The translations under genes and the position numbers were made by a program. The notes under the pieces were generated by a model. The model was not told the origin of the DNA. It ran no database searches and saw only the letters and a program-made list of their open reading frames with translations. 64,000 bases of DNA, from positions 1,302,001-1,366,000 of the forward strand of contig NZ_CP046919.1 in NCBI RefSeq assembly GCF_011387195.1. The letters run 5' to 3'. The DNA comes from Streptococcus ruminicola. Its GTDB lineage: Bacteria; Bacillota; Bacilli; Lactobacillales; Streptococcaceae. Shown here piece after piece: positions 37,122-47,215 of the stretch (position 1 is the stretch's first letter; each line of letters starts with the position of its first letter).

Positions 37122-38222
37122 ATGCAAACAGAAACTAAGGACATGAAGCCCTCTATTTACGGTTTAACACGTGATGAACTCATCGAATGGGCAATCGAAC
37201 ACGGTGAAAAGAAATTCCGTGCAACACAAATTTGGGATTGGCTTTACCGTAAACGTGTCCAATCTTTTGAAGAAATGACAAACATTTCAAAAGATTTTAT
37301 CGCTATTTTAAATGAAAATTTCTGCGTTAACCCATTGAAACAACGTGTCGTCCAAGAAGCATCAGATGGTACCGTCAAATACTTGTTTGAATTGCCTGAT
37401 GGGATGTTGATTGAAACAGTTTTGATGCGTCAACACTATGGTTTGTCTGTCTGTGTGACATCACAAGTCGGTTGTAACATGGGTTGCTCATTCTGTGCCA
37501 GCGGTTTGATTAAAAAACAACGTGATTTGACAAGTGGTGAAATCACTTCACAAATCATGATGGTACAAAAATACTTTGATGAACGTGGTCAAGATGAGCG
37601 CGTGAGTCACGTCGTTGTTATGGGGATTGGTGAACCATTTGATAACTACGACAACGTGCTTCGCTTTGTTCGTACGATTAACAATGACAATGGTCTTGCT
37701 ATCGGTGCACGTCACATCACAATTTCAACATCAGGTTTGGCACACAAAATCCGTGAATTTGCTCATGAAAGCTTGCAAGTTAACTTGGCTGTTTCACTTC
37801 ACGCGCCAAACAATGAATTGCGTTCACAAATCATGCGTGTTAACCGTTCATTCCCACTTGAAAAACTCTTTGCTGCGATTGAATACTACGTTGAAACAAC
37901 TAATCGTCGTGTGACGTTTGAGTATATCATGTTAAATGATGTTAATGACTCACCAGAAAATGCACAAGAATTGGCTGATTTGACGAAAAAAATCCGCAAA
38001 TTGTCTTACATCAACTTGATTCCATATAACCCAGTTTCTGAACACGACCAATACCGTCGTTCAAGTAAAGAACATGTTGCAGCCTTTTACGATGTTCTTA
38101 AGAAAAATGGTGTTAACTGTGTCGTTCGTCAAGAACACGGAACTGATATTGATGCAGCATGTGGTCAGTTGCGTTCAAATACAATGAAACGTGACCGCCA
38201 AAAAGCTGCTAAAGCAAAATAA
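37122..38222 (+). CDS. rlmN: Dual-specificity rRNA/tRNA adenine-C2 methyltransferase
   Basis: 366 residues. Radical SAM cluster motif CNMGCSFC (CxxxCxxC) near 122 and [12 protein letters not shown] near 170. The methyl-carrying cysteine is in the C-terminal AACGQL region near 350. It methylates A2503 in 23S rRNA and A37 in some tRNAs, affecting the peptidyl-transferase site. The ATG at 37122 has a distant GGAAGG; an in-frame ATG at 37143 is a weaker alternative. Confidence 0.96.
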   Translation: MQTETKDMKPSIYGLTRDELIEWAIEHGEKKFRATQIWDWLYRKRVQSFEEMTNISKDFIAILNENFCVNPLKQRVVQEASDGTVKYLFELPDGMLIETVLMRQHYGLSVCVTSQVGCNMGCSFCASGLIKKQRDLTSGEITSQIMMVQKYFDERGQDERVSHVVVMGIGEPFDNYDNVLRFVRTINNDNGLAIGARHITISTSGLAHKIREFAHESLQVNLAVSLHAPNNELRSQIMRVNRSFPLEKLFAAIEYYVETTNRRVTFEYIMLNDVNDSPENAQELADLTKKIRKLSYINLIPYNPVSEHDQYRRSSKEHVAAFYDVLKKNGVNCVVRQEHGTDIDAACGQLRSNTMKRDRQKAAKAK

Positions 38223-38231
38223 GAAGGTAAA

Positions 38232-38738
38232 ATGAGAAAGCTATTTGATGAAGAACTTGAGTTGACAAGCTTAGGGCGTAAGGTGGCAATAACTTTGGTG
38301 GGGATTTACATCCTTGCCCTTTGCTTCTTGTGTTTTAGTCCGCAACCATTTAAAATCGATGGGGTTGAGACACCCAATATCATTTATTATGGACGCTTAC
38401 GTTTGCTTTTGGTGCCGTTTAACAGTTTGATTGGTATTGGTCAGCTTGATAGTGCCTTTGAAGCATTTTGGGTCTTTGCACAAAATGTCACAAATATGTT
38501 TCTTGTTTTTCCATTGATGTTTGGCTTGATTTGGCTATTTCCAAAACTACGTCATTGGAAGAGAGCTTGGCTATTTGCTTTTGGAGTGAGTCTAGTGATT
38601 GAAACGACTCAATTGCTTGTAGATTTACTCTATAATGCTAATCGGGTCTTTGAAATTGATGATCTTTGGACTAATTCATTAGGTGGCTTACTAGCTTTGG
38701 GGCTTTACACAGTTATTTACAAAAAATATCACAAGTAG
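38232..38738 (+). CDS. VanZ family membrane protein
   Basis: 168 residues with four to five membrane helices. The VanZ core ends FEIDDLWTNSLGGLLALGLY near 140, with FGVSLVIETTQLL before it. VanZ of Enterococcus gives low-level teicoplanin resistance, but most relatives have no assigned function. It starts 9 nt after rlmN, an association I recall as conserved in streptococci. Confidence 0.88.
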   Translation: MRKLFDEELELTSLGRKVAITLVGIYILALCFLCFSPQPFKIDGVETPNIIYYGRLRLLLVPFNSLIGIGQLDSAFEAFWVFAQNVTNMFLVFPLMFGLIWLFPKLRHWKRAWLFAFGVSLVIETTQLLVDLLYNANRVFEIDDLWTNSLGGLLALGLYTVIYKKYHK

Positions 38739-38746
38739 TTATTTAT

Positions 38747-38774
38747 AGGTCAGGAAAAACTCCTGACCTTTTTC
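38747..38774 (+). terminator. rlmN-vanZ terminator
   Basis: AGGTCAGGA / TCCTGACCT around AAAAC with a T run. Confidence 0.92.
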
Positions 38775-38852
38775 ATATGAGAAGCTTAGGGCAGGAAACT
38801 TGACTTAGAGTCTACTCAAGGGTGTATAATATCAGCTAGAAAGCAGGTTTTA

Positions 38853-40598
38853 ATGAAAATTATAAAGGATCTCTGGTGGTTTTTTAGGCTGGAGAAAAAA
38901 CGGTATATTATTGGAATTCTTGCTCTTATTTTGGTGGCAATTTTAAACCTTGTCCCTCCAAAAGTTATGGGCGGAGTTATTGATCGAGTGACATCTGGTG
39001 AGTTAACACAAGGGCAATTGCTGATGAGCTTATTCTTGTTGGTTTTATCAGCTTTTGCTATGTATTTTTTACGTTATATTTGGCGAATGTATATCTTGGG
39101 AACGTCGTATCGTCTTGGTCAGATTATGCGTTTTCGCTTATTTGATCATTTTACAAAAATGTCACCTAGTTTTTATCAAAAACATCGTACGGGTGATTTG
39201 ATGGCGCATGCTACCAATGATATTAATGCGCTGACACGTTTAGCAGGCGCTGGAGTTATGTCAGCAGTAGATGCGACAATTACGGCTTTTGTGACTTTGG
39301 TGACAATGGCTTTTAGTATTTCTTGGCAAATGACCTTGGTAGCGGTGATTCCTTTGCCATTTATGGCATATGCAACAAGTCGTTTAGGACGAAAGACTCA
39401 CCAAGCGTTTGGAAAATCTCAAGCTGCCTTTTCAGAATTAAATAATAAGGTTCAGGAGTCCGTGTCAGGTATCAAAGTAACCAAGTCATTTGGGTATCAA
39501 GAAGATGAACTTCAGTCTTTTCAAGAAATCAATGACATGACTTTTGTTAAGAACATGAAAACCATGAAATATGATGTCATGTTTGATCCTTTAGTGCTTT
39601 TATTTATCGGGGCAAGTTATGTTTTGTCATTGTTGATGGGAGCTTTTATGGTATCAGCCGGTCAAGTGACGGTTGGTAATTTAGTAACCTTTATCACTTA
39701 CTTAGATATGCTAGTTTGGCCCTTAATGGCAATTGGTTTTCTTTTTAATATGATTCAACGCGGTTCTGTCTCTTATAATCGTATTAATCGTCTTTTGAAA
39801 GAAACATCTGATGTCCAAGAAAGTAATCAGCCTTTGCAGACTATTCAGAATGGTACTTTGGTTTATGATATTGATTCGTTTTATTATGAAAATGAGGAGA
39901 CGTTATCAGATATTCATTTTGCTCTAGAACAGGGGCAAACGCTGGGATTAGTTGGGCAGACCGGTTCTGGTAAGACTACCTTGATTCGTTTGTTGTTACG
40001 TGAATATGATTTGACTGATGGTCGGATTATGCTTGATGGCAACAATATCAAGGATTACAAGTTATCTGATTTACGCCGTTTGATTGGTTATGTCCCACAG
40101 GATCAATTTTTATTTGCCACTAGTATTTTAGAAAATATTCGTTTTGGAAATCCCGATGCCTCTTTAGAAAAGGTTGAAGCAGCAACGAAGTTATCTCGAG
40201 TTTATGATGACATCGTAGCCATGCCAGATGGGTTTAAGACCTTGATTGGTGAGAAGGGTGTGAGTCTTTCTGGTGGGCAAAAACAAAGGATTGCGATGAG
40301 TCGAGCTATGATTTTAAATCCTGAAATTTTGATTTTGGACGATTCTTTGTCAGCAGTAGATGCTAAGACAGAACATGCTATTATTGAGAATCTTAAGCAA
40401 ACTCGTCAACATAAATCGACAATTATCACAGCACATCGTTTGAGTGCGGTGGTTCATGCTGATTTAATCTTAGTCTTGCAAGATGGGCATATCATTGAAC
40501 GAGGGCGTCATGAGGATCTTATTAAGCAAGGTGGCTGGTATGCAGATACTTATGAAGCTCAGCAATTAGAAATGGAAGGAGATAGTGATGAAGAATAA
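38853..40598 (+). CDS. ABC exporter half-transporter, subunit with the degenerate ATPase site
   Basis: 581 residues. Six membrane helices in 1-310, then an ATPase domain with Walker A GQTGSGKTTL near 372, signature VSLSGGQKQRIAMSR near 472 and Walker B ILILDDSLSAVDAKTE near 495. The residue after the Walker B Asp is Asp rather than catalytic Glu, as in the non-hydrolysing half of heterodimeric exporters such as BmrC/BmrD. A TATAAT at 38825-38830 precedes it. It overlaps the partner gene. Probable multidrug or lipid export. Confidence 0.92.
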   Translation: MKIIKDLWWFFRLEKKRYIIGILALILVAILNLVPPKVMGGVIDRVTSGELTQGQLLMSLFLLVLSAFAMYFLRYIWRMYILGTSYRLGQIMRFRLFDHFTKMSPSFYQKHRTGDLMAHATNDINALTRLAGAGVMSAVDATITAFVTLVTMAFSISWQMTLVAVIPLPFMAYATSRLGRKTHQAFGKSQAAFSELNNKVQESVSGIKVTKSFGYQEDELQSFQEINDMTFVKNMKTMKYDVMFDPLVLLFIGASYVLSLLMGAFMVSAGQVTVGNLVTFITYLDMLVWPLMAIGFLFNMIQRGSVSYNRINRLLKETSDVQESNQPLQTIQNGTLVYDIDSFYYENEETLSDIHFALEQGQTLGLVGQTGSGKTTLIRLLLREYDLTDGRIMLDGNNIKDYKLSDLRRLIGYVPQDQFLFATSILENIRFGNPDASLEKVEAATKLSRVYDDIVAMPDGFKTLIGEKGVSLSGGQKQRIAMSRAMILNPEILILDDSLSAVDAKTEHAIIENLKQTRQHKSTIITAHRLSAVVHADLILVLQDGHIIERGRHEDLIKQGGWYADTYEAQQLEMEGDSDEE

Positions 40599-42333
40599 TG
40601 CAAATCAGTGGCGTGTATTTAAGCGCCTCATGAGCTATCTCAAACCTTATAAATTCTTAACCGCCTTAGCTCTAGGTCTTTTACTACTAACAACGGTTGT
40701 TAAGAGTCTGATTCCACTGATTGCTTCTTACTTTATTGATCATTTTTTGATGGATATGAATCAGACTGCTATGCTGATTTTAGTTGGTTATTACCTCATG
40801 TATGTCTTGCAGACGCTTATCCAGTATTTTGGAAATTTCTTCTTTGCGCGTGTGTCTTATAGCATTGTTAGAGATATTCGAAGAGATGCCTTTGCAAACA
40901 TGGAAAAACTCGGTATGGCTTACTTTGACAAAACTCCTGCGGGTTCTATTGTCTCTCGTATTACAAATGATACTGAAGCTATTAGTGATATGTTTTCAGG
41001 CCTTTTATCAAGCTTTATTTCGGCTATTTTTATCTTTTCAGTAACTCTGTTAACCATGTTGAAATTGAATGCGACATTGACAGCTTGGGTTGTGATTTTC
41101 TTACCATTTATCTTTGTTTTGGTTAATCTTTATCGCAAAAAATCGGTAAGTGTGATTGAAAAAACACGTGGATTGTTGTCAGATATTAACAGTAAATTGT
41201 CTGAGAGCATCGAAGGGATCCGAATTATTCAATCCTTTAGTCAAGAAGAGCGTTTGAAAGATGAATTTGAAGCTATCAATGAAGAGCATGTGTTTTATGC
41301 TAATCGTTCGATGGCATTAGATAGTCTTTTCTTGCGCCCTGCTATGTCACTTCTGAAGTTATTAGCATATGCTATTTTAATGGCATATTTTGGTTTTCGT
41401 GGAATGGAAATTGGTATTTCTGCTGGTTTGATGTATGCCTTTATCCAATACGTTAATCGTCTTTTTGATCCTTTGATTGAAGTGACTCAGAATTTTTCAA
41501 CTTTGCAAACCTCAATGGTTTCAGCTGGACGGGTGTTTGATTTGATTGATGAACAGCAATATGAACCTGAACAAAATGGTGTGTTAGATTTTGTGCAAGA
41601 TGGCAATATTGAGTTTAAAAATGTGAGTTTTTCTTATGATGGAAAACGCCGGATTTTAGACAATATTTCCTTTAAGGTTAATCAAGGTGAGACGATTGCC
41701 TTTGTAGGATCGACTGGATCAGGAAAGTCATCAATTATTAATGTCTTTATGAGGTTTTACGAGTTCCAATCAGGTCAAGTTTTACTGGATGGTAAAGATA
41801 TTCGTGATTATTCTAAAAAAGCTTTGCATAAAAATGTTGGTTTGGTACTGCAAGAACCATTCTTGTATCATGGTACTGTGAAATCTAATATTAAAATGTA
41901 TCAGGATATTTCTGAAGATGCTGTTCAAGCTGCCGCAGCCTTTGTGGATGCTGATCAGTTCATTCAAAAATTACCTGATAAATATGAGACAAAAGTGACA
42001 GAACGTGGTTCAAGTTTTTCAACAGGTCAACGTCAACTTTTGGCATTTGCAAGAACCGTAGCTAGTCAGCCGAAGATTTTAATTTTGGATGAAGCGACAG
42101 CAAACATTGATTCAGAAACGGAAAACACTGTTCAAGAGTCTTTGAAGAAAATGCGTCAAGGCCGTACAACCATTGCCATTGCTCACCGCTTATCAACCAT
42201 TCAAGATGCTGACTGTATCTATGTCCTAGACAAAGGTAAGATTATTGAGTCAGGAACTCATGATGAATTGCTAAGTTTGAAAGGAACTTACCATCGTATG
42301 TATCAACTGCAAGCAGGTATGATGGAAAATTAA
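40588..42333 (+). CDS. ABC exporter half-transporter, catalytic subunit
   Basis: About 581 residues from ATG 40588, which is 6 nt after AAGGAG; a GTG at 40585 is the alternative. Membrane domain about 1-320. Walker A GSTGSGKSSI near 378, signature SFSTGQRQLLAFAR near 478, and Walker B ILILDEATANIDSETE with canonical Glu. Its own signature motif reads STGQ instead of SGGQ. With the preceding gene this gives one competent and one degenerate ATP site. The two genes overlap by 11 nt, so translation is coupled. Confidence 0.92.
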   Translation: MKNNANQWRVFKRLMSYLKPYKFLTALALGLLLLTTVVKSLIPLIASYFIDHFLMDMNQTAMLILVGYYLMYVLQTLIQYFGNFFFARVSYSIVRDIRRDAFANMEKLGMAYFDKTPAGSIVSRITNDTEAISDMFSGLLSSFISAIFIFSVTLLTMLKLNATLTAWVVIFLPFIFVLVNLYRKKSVSVIEKTRGLLSDINSKLSESIEGIRIIQSFSQEERLKDEFEAINEEHVFYANRSMALDSLFLRPAMSLLKLLAYAILMAYFGFRGMEIGISAGLMYAFIQYVNRLFDPLIEVTQNFSTLQTSMVSAGRVFDLIDEQQYEPEQNGVLDFVQDGNIEFKNVSFSYDGKRRILDNISFKVNQGETIAFVGSTGSGKSSIINVFMRFYEFQSGQVLLDGKDIRDYSKKALHKNVGLVLQEPFLYHGTVKSNIKMYQDISEDAVQAAAAFVDADQFIQKLPDKYETKVTERGSSFSTGQRQLLAFARTVASQPKILILDEATANIDSETENTVQESLKKMRQGRTTIAIAHRLSTIQDADCIYVLDKGKIIESGTHDELLSLKGTYHRMYQLQAGMMEN

Positions 42334-42339
42334 ACTGAT

Positions 42340-42371
42340 AACCAATTTGCTCAAGAGCAGATTGGTTTTTT
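42340..42371 (+). terminator. Terminator of the heterodimeric ABC operon
   Basis: AACCAAT-TTGCTC / AGCA-GATTGGTT with a run of T. Confidence 0.88.
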
Positions 42372-42381
42372 GTTGCCAAAA

Positions 42382-42410
42382 ACATGACAAAAGTCATGTA
42401 ATGTCATGAC
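42382..42410. promoter_or_regulatory. Inverted repeats upstream of the ABC/two-component operon
   Basis: ACATGAC-AAAA-GTCATGT (42382-42399), then palindrome GTCATGAC (42403-42410), giving three ATGAC-type half-sites and a fourth overlapping. They lie 75-100 bp before the first gene, next to an ATTATAAG box. A likely binding site for the operon's own NarL-type regulator. Confidence 0.55.
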
Positions 42411-42485
42411 ATTATAAGCTAAAAAGCTCAGCTATTTTTTTCTAAAATAAAATCATCAAATAAAGAGAAAAATGGAGCTTATGAA

Positions 42486-43364
42486 ATGATTACGGTTGAA
42501 AATATCTCAAAGACCATTAAAGGAAAAACTATTTTACAGGACATCTCATTTGAAGTGGCTGACGGAGATTGTGTGGCTCTGATTGGCCCAAATGGTGCCG
42601 GGAAAACCACTTTGATGTCATGCTTGTTAGGAGATTTGAAAATTAGTAAAGGAAAGATTGTCATCAATGGTTTAGCCCCAAATAGTCAGCAATTAAAAGA
42701 TTCAGTAGCTGTTTTACCACAAGAAAATCGCTTGCCAGAAAAATTGAGAGTATGTGAATTAATTGCATTTTTTAAAGCGATTAGCAAGACCCCTTTAACT
42801 GATAAAGAGATTGATTACATTTTGCAATTTAGCAAGGAACAAAAAAATCAGCTAACTGAGAAATTATCGGGTGGTCAAAAGCGCTTGTTGGCTTTTACTT
42901 TGTGCCTTATTAGCCAACCCAAAATTCTTTTCTTAGACGAACCAACAGCAGCAATGGATACTTCAACGAGACAACATTTTTGGCAAATTATCCAATCGTT
43001 AAAGGGAAAAGGCGTGACCATTATCTACTCAAGTCATTATATCGAAGAAGTCGAACACACGGCTGAGCGCATTTTAGTTTTACATCGTGGAAAGTTGCTA
43101 CGTGATACGACTCCATTTGCTATGAGAGAAGCTGCACATGAAAAACAAGTTACCTTGCCAAAAACATTTTTATCATTTGTTAACGGTCTAGCAAATAGTT
43201 ATAGCATTAAAGTAAAGAATGACTCAGTTACTTTTATGACAAAAGAGATTGATAGTGTCTGGCAGAAATTACAGAAACAAGGTTGCCAGATTTCTGATAT
43301 TGAAATTCAAAATAAAACCTTATTAAATACATTATTTGACCAAACACAGGAGAATGAAAAATGA
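42486..43364 (+). CDS. ABC transporter ATP-binding protein
   Basis: 292 residues. Walker A GPNGAGKTT near 38, signature KLSGGQKRLLAF near 132, Walker B ILFLDEPTAAMD near 152. The C-terminal ~80 residues form an accessory domain. It pairs with the following permease, whose ATG overlaps its stop by 4 bp. The four-gene order (ATPase, permease, histidine kinase, regulator) resembles B. subtilis yvfRSTU and similar antibiotic- or lipid-sensing units. Confidence 0.92.
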   Translation: MITVENISKTIKGKTILQDISFEVADGDCVALIGPNGAGKTTLMSCLLGDLKISKGKIVINGLAPNSQQLKDSVAVLPQENRLPEKLRVCELIAFFKAISKTPLTDKEIDYILQFSKEQKNQLTEKLSGGQKRLLAFTLCLISQPKILFLDEPTAAMDTSTRQHFWQIIQSLKGKGVTIIYSSHYIEEVEHTAERILVLHRGKLLRDTTPFAMREAAHEKQVTLPKTFLSFVNGLANSYSIKVKNDSVTFMTKEIDSVWQKLQKQGCQISDIEIQNKTLLNTLFDQTQENEK

Positions 43365-44092
43365 TTGCTTTATTAAAAGTTGAATGGATTAAAACGAAAC
43401 GTACTTGGATAACTTTTGTATTATCTATTGGAATGCCGGTTTTCCTTTTCTTGTTCTTTTCTGGGATGGAACTCTCTCCAGATTTAAAAGAGCAGAAGGT
43501 GCTGGTGATGAGTTATATGTTAACCATGACAGCATTTTCAATGTCAAGCTTTGGCTTCTTCTCATTTCCAGCTATGCTTGTGGAAGATAAGACTAGCTAT
43601 TGGATGACTTATATTGAACATTCTTCGGTTTCAATTTGGCAGTATTATCTATCAAAAGTGATTCGAGTTTTGGTTTGCTTTTTATTGTCTATTTTAGCAA
43701 CGTTTTTATTTGGTGCGATTTTTCGTGGGGTGACAATGTCGCTTAGCCGCTGGTTGGGTTCAGCAGCCTTATTGTTATTGTCAAGTTTGCTATTTCTAGC
43801 TTTTGGTTTGTTAATTTCGCAAATGAAATCACAACAGTTAATGACAATTGTCGGTGATATTGCCTTTTTTGGATTGGCTATTATCGGTGGTTCTTGGATG
43901 CCAATCGAGACCTTTCCAGATTGGATGCAAAAGTTATCCAAAGTAACACCGATTTATCATGTGAATACCTTGGTGACAGACTTCGCTAAAAATGCTCAAT
44001 TAAATTGGCAGTCCTTGATTATCGTGCTTGGCTATGCCATAATAATAGCAGCGTTAGCGCTTATGATTAAGAATAAAACTGAGGTTAAATGA
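43361..44092 (+). CDS. ABC-2 type permease
   Basis: 243 residues with six hydrophobic helices, beginning with the cytosolic MIALLKVEWIKTKRTWITF typical of ABC-2 permeases. ATGA overlaps on both sides (with the ATPase and the kinase genes) show tight coupling. Probably exports a peptide, lipid or antibiotic; substrate unknown. Confidence 0.88.
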   Translation: MIALLKVEWIKTKRTWITFVLSIGMPVFLFLFFSGMELSPDLKEQKVLVMSYMLTMTAFSMSSFGFFSFPAMLVEDKTSYWMTYIEHSSVSIWQYYLSKVIRVLVCFLLSILATFLFGAIFRGVTMSLSRWLGSAALLLLSSLLFLAFGLLISQMKSQQLMTIVGDIAFFGLAIIGGSWMPIETFPDWMQKLSKVTPIYHVNTLVTDFAKNAQLNWQSLIIVLGYAIIIAALALMIKNKTEVK

Positions 44093-45180
44093 TGTTGAAA
44101 AGGATTAGGAATGTTCATCCCTTATTTTATATGCCCTTAGCTTTCTTAGCTTTTCCTATTTTGGGTGTTTTCTTTTTAGGTTATCCAGTTTGGACTCTGG
44201 GGATAACAGCGGCTTTTTTGCTTGGCTACCTTTTTCTTGTCAATTTTGAAGAAAATCCCTTAACCAATTCTTGCTGGTTACTCATGCTATCTTATATTAT
44301 CTACATGACACTTTGTGTTGATGGTGGCATGATGTGGTTTACTTTTTATTTTAATAGTTTGCTTGTTTTTCAATTTCAAGATGATTATCGCTCATTTCGT
44401 TTTATTTCCTACGATTTAGCCATGCTTTTCATGATGTTTGTAGGAATGACTTTGACAGAAGATATAACGACTCGTGTGATGATTTTTCTTGTTCCTGTTG
44501 TGAATTATGCCATTTTATTTCACTGGATGAATGCTCGAAAAAATGAAGCACAAGAAAAAGCTATCATGGAAAAGAATCGTACCATTAATTTGTTACTAGC
44601 TGAAAATGAGCGAAACCGTATTGGCCGTGATTTGCATGATACTTTGGGACATGTTTTTGCTGCCATGACTTTAAAAACAGAGTTAGCACTTAAGCAATTA
44701 GAGAAAGGAAAATACGACCTTGTCAAAAAGCAATTAGAAGAATTAAACCAAGCTAGCCGCTCTTCGATGCATGATGTTAGAAATATCATCAATAATCTCA
44801 AGTTTAGAACACTTGAAGAAGAGATTGAGCAGTTGGAGCATTTCTTTGCTATGACGGAGATTGATTATCAGCTGCAAAATGATTTGAATTTAGAAGCGAT
44901 GGCGCCTGTCTTGCAATCGACTTTGTGCATGATTTTGCGAGAACTAAGCAATAACGTCATTAAGCATAGTCAGGCTAATCAATGCCGTTTTCATTTATTT
45001 GAAAAAGAAGATAAGGTATTTGTCAGAGTAGAAGACAATGGTGTTGGTTTTGGAAAATTAACAGGGAATGAACTCCAATCTATTCGTGACAGACTTCTCT
45101 TAGTTGAGGGAAAAATTCAGATTCTGTCACAAGCTCAACCGACACTTATCCAAGTTGAATTGGGATTAAAGGAGAAATAG
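44089..45180 (+). CDS. Sensor histidine kinase, HisKA_3 (NarL-partner) type
   Basis: 363 residues. The N-terminal ~150 residues contain about five to six membrane helices with almost no extracellular domain, as in DesK-like intramembrane sensors. The phospho-acceptor His is in [20 protein letters not shown] (near 185). The HATPase has [13 protein letters not shown] (near 285) and VEDNGVGFG (near 320). The partner regulator starts 1 nt after the stop. It probably senses the cargo of, or damage repaired by, the adjacent ABC transporter (inference). Confidence 0.92.
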   Translation: MMLKRIRNVHPLFYMPLAFLAFPILGVFFLGYPVWTLGITAAFLLGYLFLVNFEENPLTNSCWLLMLSYIIYMTLCVDGGMMWFTFYFNSLLVFQFQDDYRSFRFISYDLAMLFMMFVGMTLTEDITTRVMIFLVPVVNYAILFHWMNARKNEAQEKAIMEKNRTINLLLAENERNRIGRDLHDTLGHVFAAMTLKTELALKQLEKGKYDLVKKQLEELNQASRSSMHDVRNIINNLKFRTLEEEIEQLEHFFAMTEIDYQLQNDLNLEAMAPVLQSTLCMILRELSNNVIKHSQANQCRFHLFEKEDKVFVRVEDNGVGFGKLTGNELQSIRDRLLLVEGKIQILSQAQPTLIQVELGLKEK

Positions 45181-45181
45181 G

Positions 45182-45778
45182 ATGAAATTATTAGTTGCTG
45201 AAGATCAATCCATGCTGCGAGATGCTTTGTGTCAGCTGTTGCTTATGGAAGATGATGTTGACGACGTTTTGCAGGCTGGGGACGGTGAAGAGGCTATTGA
45301 ACTAGTCAAAACTAACTCAATAGATGTAGCGATTCTTGATGTTGAAATGCCTAAAAAATCAGGACTTGATGTTTTAGAATGGATTCGAGAGCATAAGGAT
45401 TTGAAAGTGATTATTGTGACTACCTTTAAACGAGTTGGTTACTTTGAACGTGCAGTAAAGGCAGGTGTTGATGCTTATGTGTTGAAAGACCGTTCAACTT
45501 CTGAGTTGATGTCAACAATCCACACAGTGCTTGCAGGCAAAAAAGAGTATTCACCGGAATTGATGGAATCTATGATAAGCCAGGATAATCCGTTGAGTCC
45601 TCAAGAAAAGCGTATTTTACAATTGATTTCACTTGGAAAATCGAATCAAGATATTGCTGATACCCTTTATCTTTCAAATGGAACGGTGAGAAATTACACA
45701 TCATCAATTTTTAATAAATTATCAGCCAATAATCGTGTTGAGGCGGCTAGAATTGCTAAAGACAAAGGTTGGTTATAA
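45182..45778 (+). CDS. Response regulator, NarL/FixJ family
   Basis: 198 residues. Receiver domain with acidic pair EDQ at 7-9 and the phosphorylated Asp in [13 protein letters not shown] near 54, plus Lys in VLKDRS near 102. The LuxR-type HTH is at the C-terminus ([20 protein letters not shown]). It likely binds the inverted repeats at 42382-42410. Confidence 0.95.
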   Translation: MKLLVAEDQSMLRDALCQLLLMEDDVDDVLQAGDGEEAIELVKTNSIDVAILDVEMPKKSGLDVLEWIREHKDLKVIIVTTFKRVGYFERAVKAGVDAYVLKDRSTSELMSTIHTVLAGKKEYSPELMESMISQDNPLSPQEKRILQLISLGKSNQDIADTLYLSNGTVRNYTSSIFNKLSANNRVEAARIAKDKGWL

Positions 45779-45786
45779 AGTAAATT

Positions 45787-45812
45787 AGAACTCGGTCAAA
45801 TGGGTTCTTTTT
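45787..45812 (+). terminator. Terminator of the ABC/two-component operon
   Basis: AGAACTC / GGGTTCT (one G-T) followed by a T run. Confidence 0.75.
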
Positions 45813-45870
45813 TATTTTCCTCAATTAAAAAACGATTTCTGATTTTTGACATTTTGTTTACAGTTCCTGT

Positions 45871-45899
45871 TTTACAAGTAGTCATTAGCATAATATAAT
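45871..45899 (+). promoter_or_regulatory. Promoter of the DUF998-like gene
   Basis: TTTACA (45871-45876), 17 nt, TATAAT (45894-45899). ATG 45906 begins 6 nt after the -10. Confidence 0.8.
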
Positions 45900-45905
45900 G
45901 AAGGT

Positions 45906-47063
45906 ATGGAAAATAAAAAATTAAGTATTGTGCTAGATCAGGCAGTTGTCGATCAGTTAAATCTGAGTAAAGGGCAGCAATTAAAAGCTGAATTATACAA
46001 TGATAAATTGGTTCTTCAAAAAGAGGGAAAACCAAAACAAGGACGTTTATCAAGCTGGGTTTTAATTTTATCAACTGTCATTTTATGTGTCTTATTTTAT
46101 GCAGTGAGTTCTATTGAGAAGATGGATCAGATTTTGTTAGTTGGGGATTATTCTATTATTACCTTCTTGATTGGTTTTGGTGGGATACTTGGAATGACCA
46201 TTTTTACAACAACGCTCATTCGCAACCGGACAGTCTTTCTTGGTGGCATCAAAGCGCGAGTTTTTTGGCGCATGCTTCCTGTTATTGTTGCCTCGTTTGC
46301 AGTGATTTTACTGTTAGCTCTTCTCGGCTTTGGCTGGCTGCTGGAGCAGATTTTCACGGGTGCTTCTTTTGACAAGTTAACTTCGAGTTTGATTTTAGGT
46401 GCATCAATCTATGCGGTCAGTCTTTTTTGGGGGCAAATAGCAGAGATGATTAGGGCGACTTGGTTGACAACCGTTTTTACAGTGATTATGGTCAGTGGTG
46501 TCTTTGTCGCAATGGCGACGAATCGATCTTTGCAGTGGTGGCATTTCAACTTAAGCTTTTTGGGAACACAAGCTGCTAAGGAAAGTTGGCAATTTAATCT
46601 GACTTTGATTTTGTCAGCCTTGGTTTTGGTTGCTTTGGTGGATTACTTGTTTGTCGCTTTAGGTGAAAAATATGGTAAAAACTGGAAATTAAGAGCTATA
46701 CGTATCATGTTGACCATCTTAGGGATTGATTTGGGAGCAGTTGGCTTTTTCCCGAATGACGCTAGCTCACATCTCTTGCATACCAGAGTAGCAGGGTATC
46801 TGGTTTTGATTATCATTGCCTTAATTATCAGTGTTAAATGGCTTTTGCCAGAAGTAACGCGAGATTTCTTGATTATGTCTTATGCTATTGGTGGCATGTT
46901 GGTTGGATTAGAAATCGCCTTTCAGGGTATTCATTACTTATCTTTAACAGCTTTTGAATTGAGTGCCTTCTTACTTGCTTTTGCTTGGTTGATTCGATTA
47001 ATCACCCATTTAGAAGGACTCTTATCCCCTGAAACAAAAGAAATTACTTTAACCCTTGAATAA
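45906..47063 (+). CDS. Polytopic membrane protein (DUF998-like) with an AbrB/MazE-like N-terminus
   Basis: 385 residues. Residues 1-40 (LSIVLDQAVVDQLNLSKGQQ) look like one swapped-hairpin AbrB/MazE half, usually a DNA-binding or antitoxin fold. Residues about 48-370 hold about ten membrane helices in DUF998 style. The combination suggests a cytosolic protein-interaction head rather than DNA binding. The promoter position predicts a leaderless mRNA. Function unknown; family names are by resemblance. Confidence 0.65.
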   Translation: MENKKLSIVLDQAVVDQLNLSKGQQLKAELYNDKLVLQKEGKPKQGRLSSWVLILSTVILCVLFYAVSSIEKMDQILLVGDYSIITFLIGFGGILGMTIFTTTLIRNRTVFLGGIKARVFWRMLPVIVASFAVILLLALLGFGWLLEQIFTGASFDKLTSSLILGASIYAVSLFWGQIAEMIRATWLTTVFTVIMVSGVFVAMATNRSLQWWHFNLSFLGTQAAKESWQFNLTLILSALVLVALVDYLFVALGEKYGKNWKLRAIRIMLTILGIDLGAVGFFPNDASSHLLHTRVAGYLVLIIIALIISVKWLLPEVTRDFLIMSYAIGGMLVGLEIAFQGIHYLSLTAFELSAFLLAFAWLIRLITHLEGLLSPETKEITLTLE

Positions 47064-47180
47064 ATTCTAAATCTCTGAGTTTGACTTAGCGTTCTTGCTA
47101 GGAAAAACTTAGAGATTTTTTAATTAAATCAACAAAACAATGAAAAATGTTGAATTTTTAGAAAATTCATAAAAAAACGC

Positions 47181-47209
47181 TTGACAAGTCAAAATCAGGT
47201 GTTTATAAT
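47181..47209 (+). promoter_or_regulatory. trp operon promoter
   Basis: Perfect consensus: TTGACA (47181-47186), 17 nt, TATAAT (47204-47209). High basal initiation suits control by transcription attenuation downstream. Confidence 0.9.
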
Positions 47210-47215
47210 GGTAAC

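Noticed and set aside
42411..42450. Second terminator-like repeat (AGCT-rich) before the ABC/two-component operon
   Set aside because: The arms do not form a stable hairpin with a T run by eye; more likely part of the promoter region.
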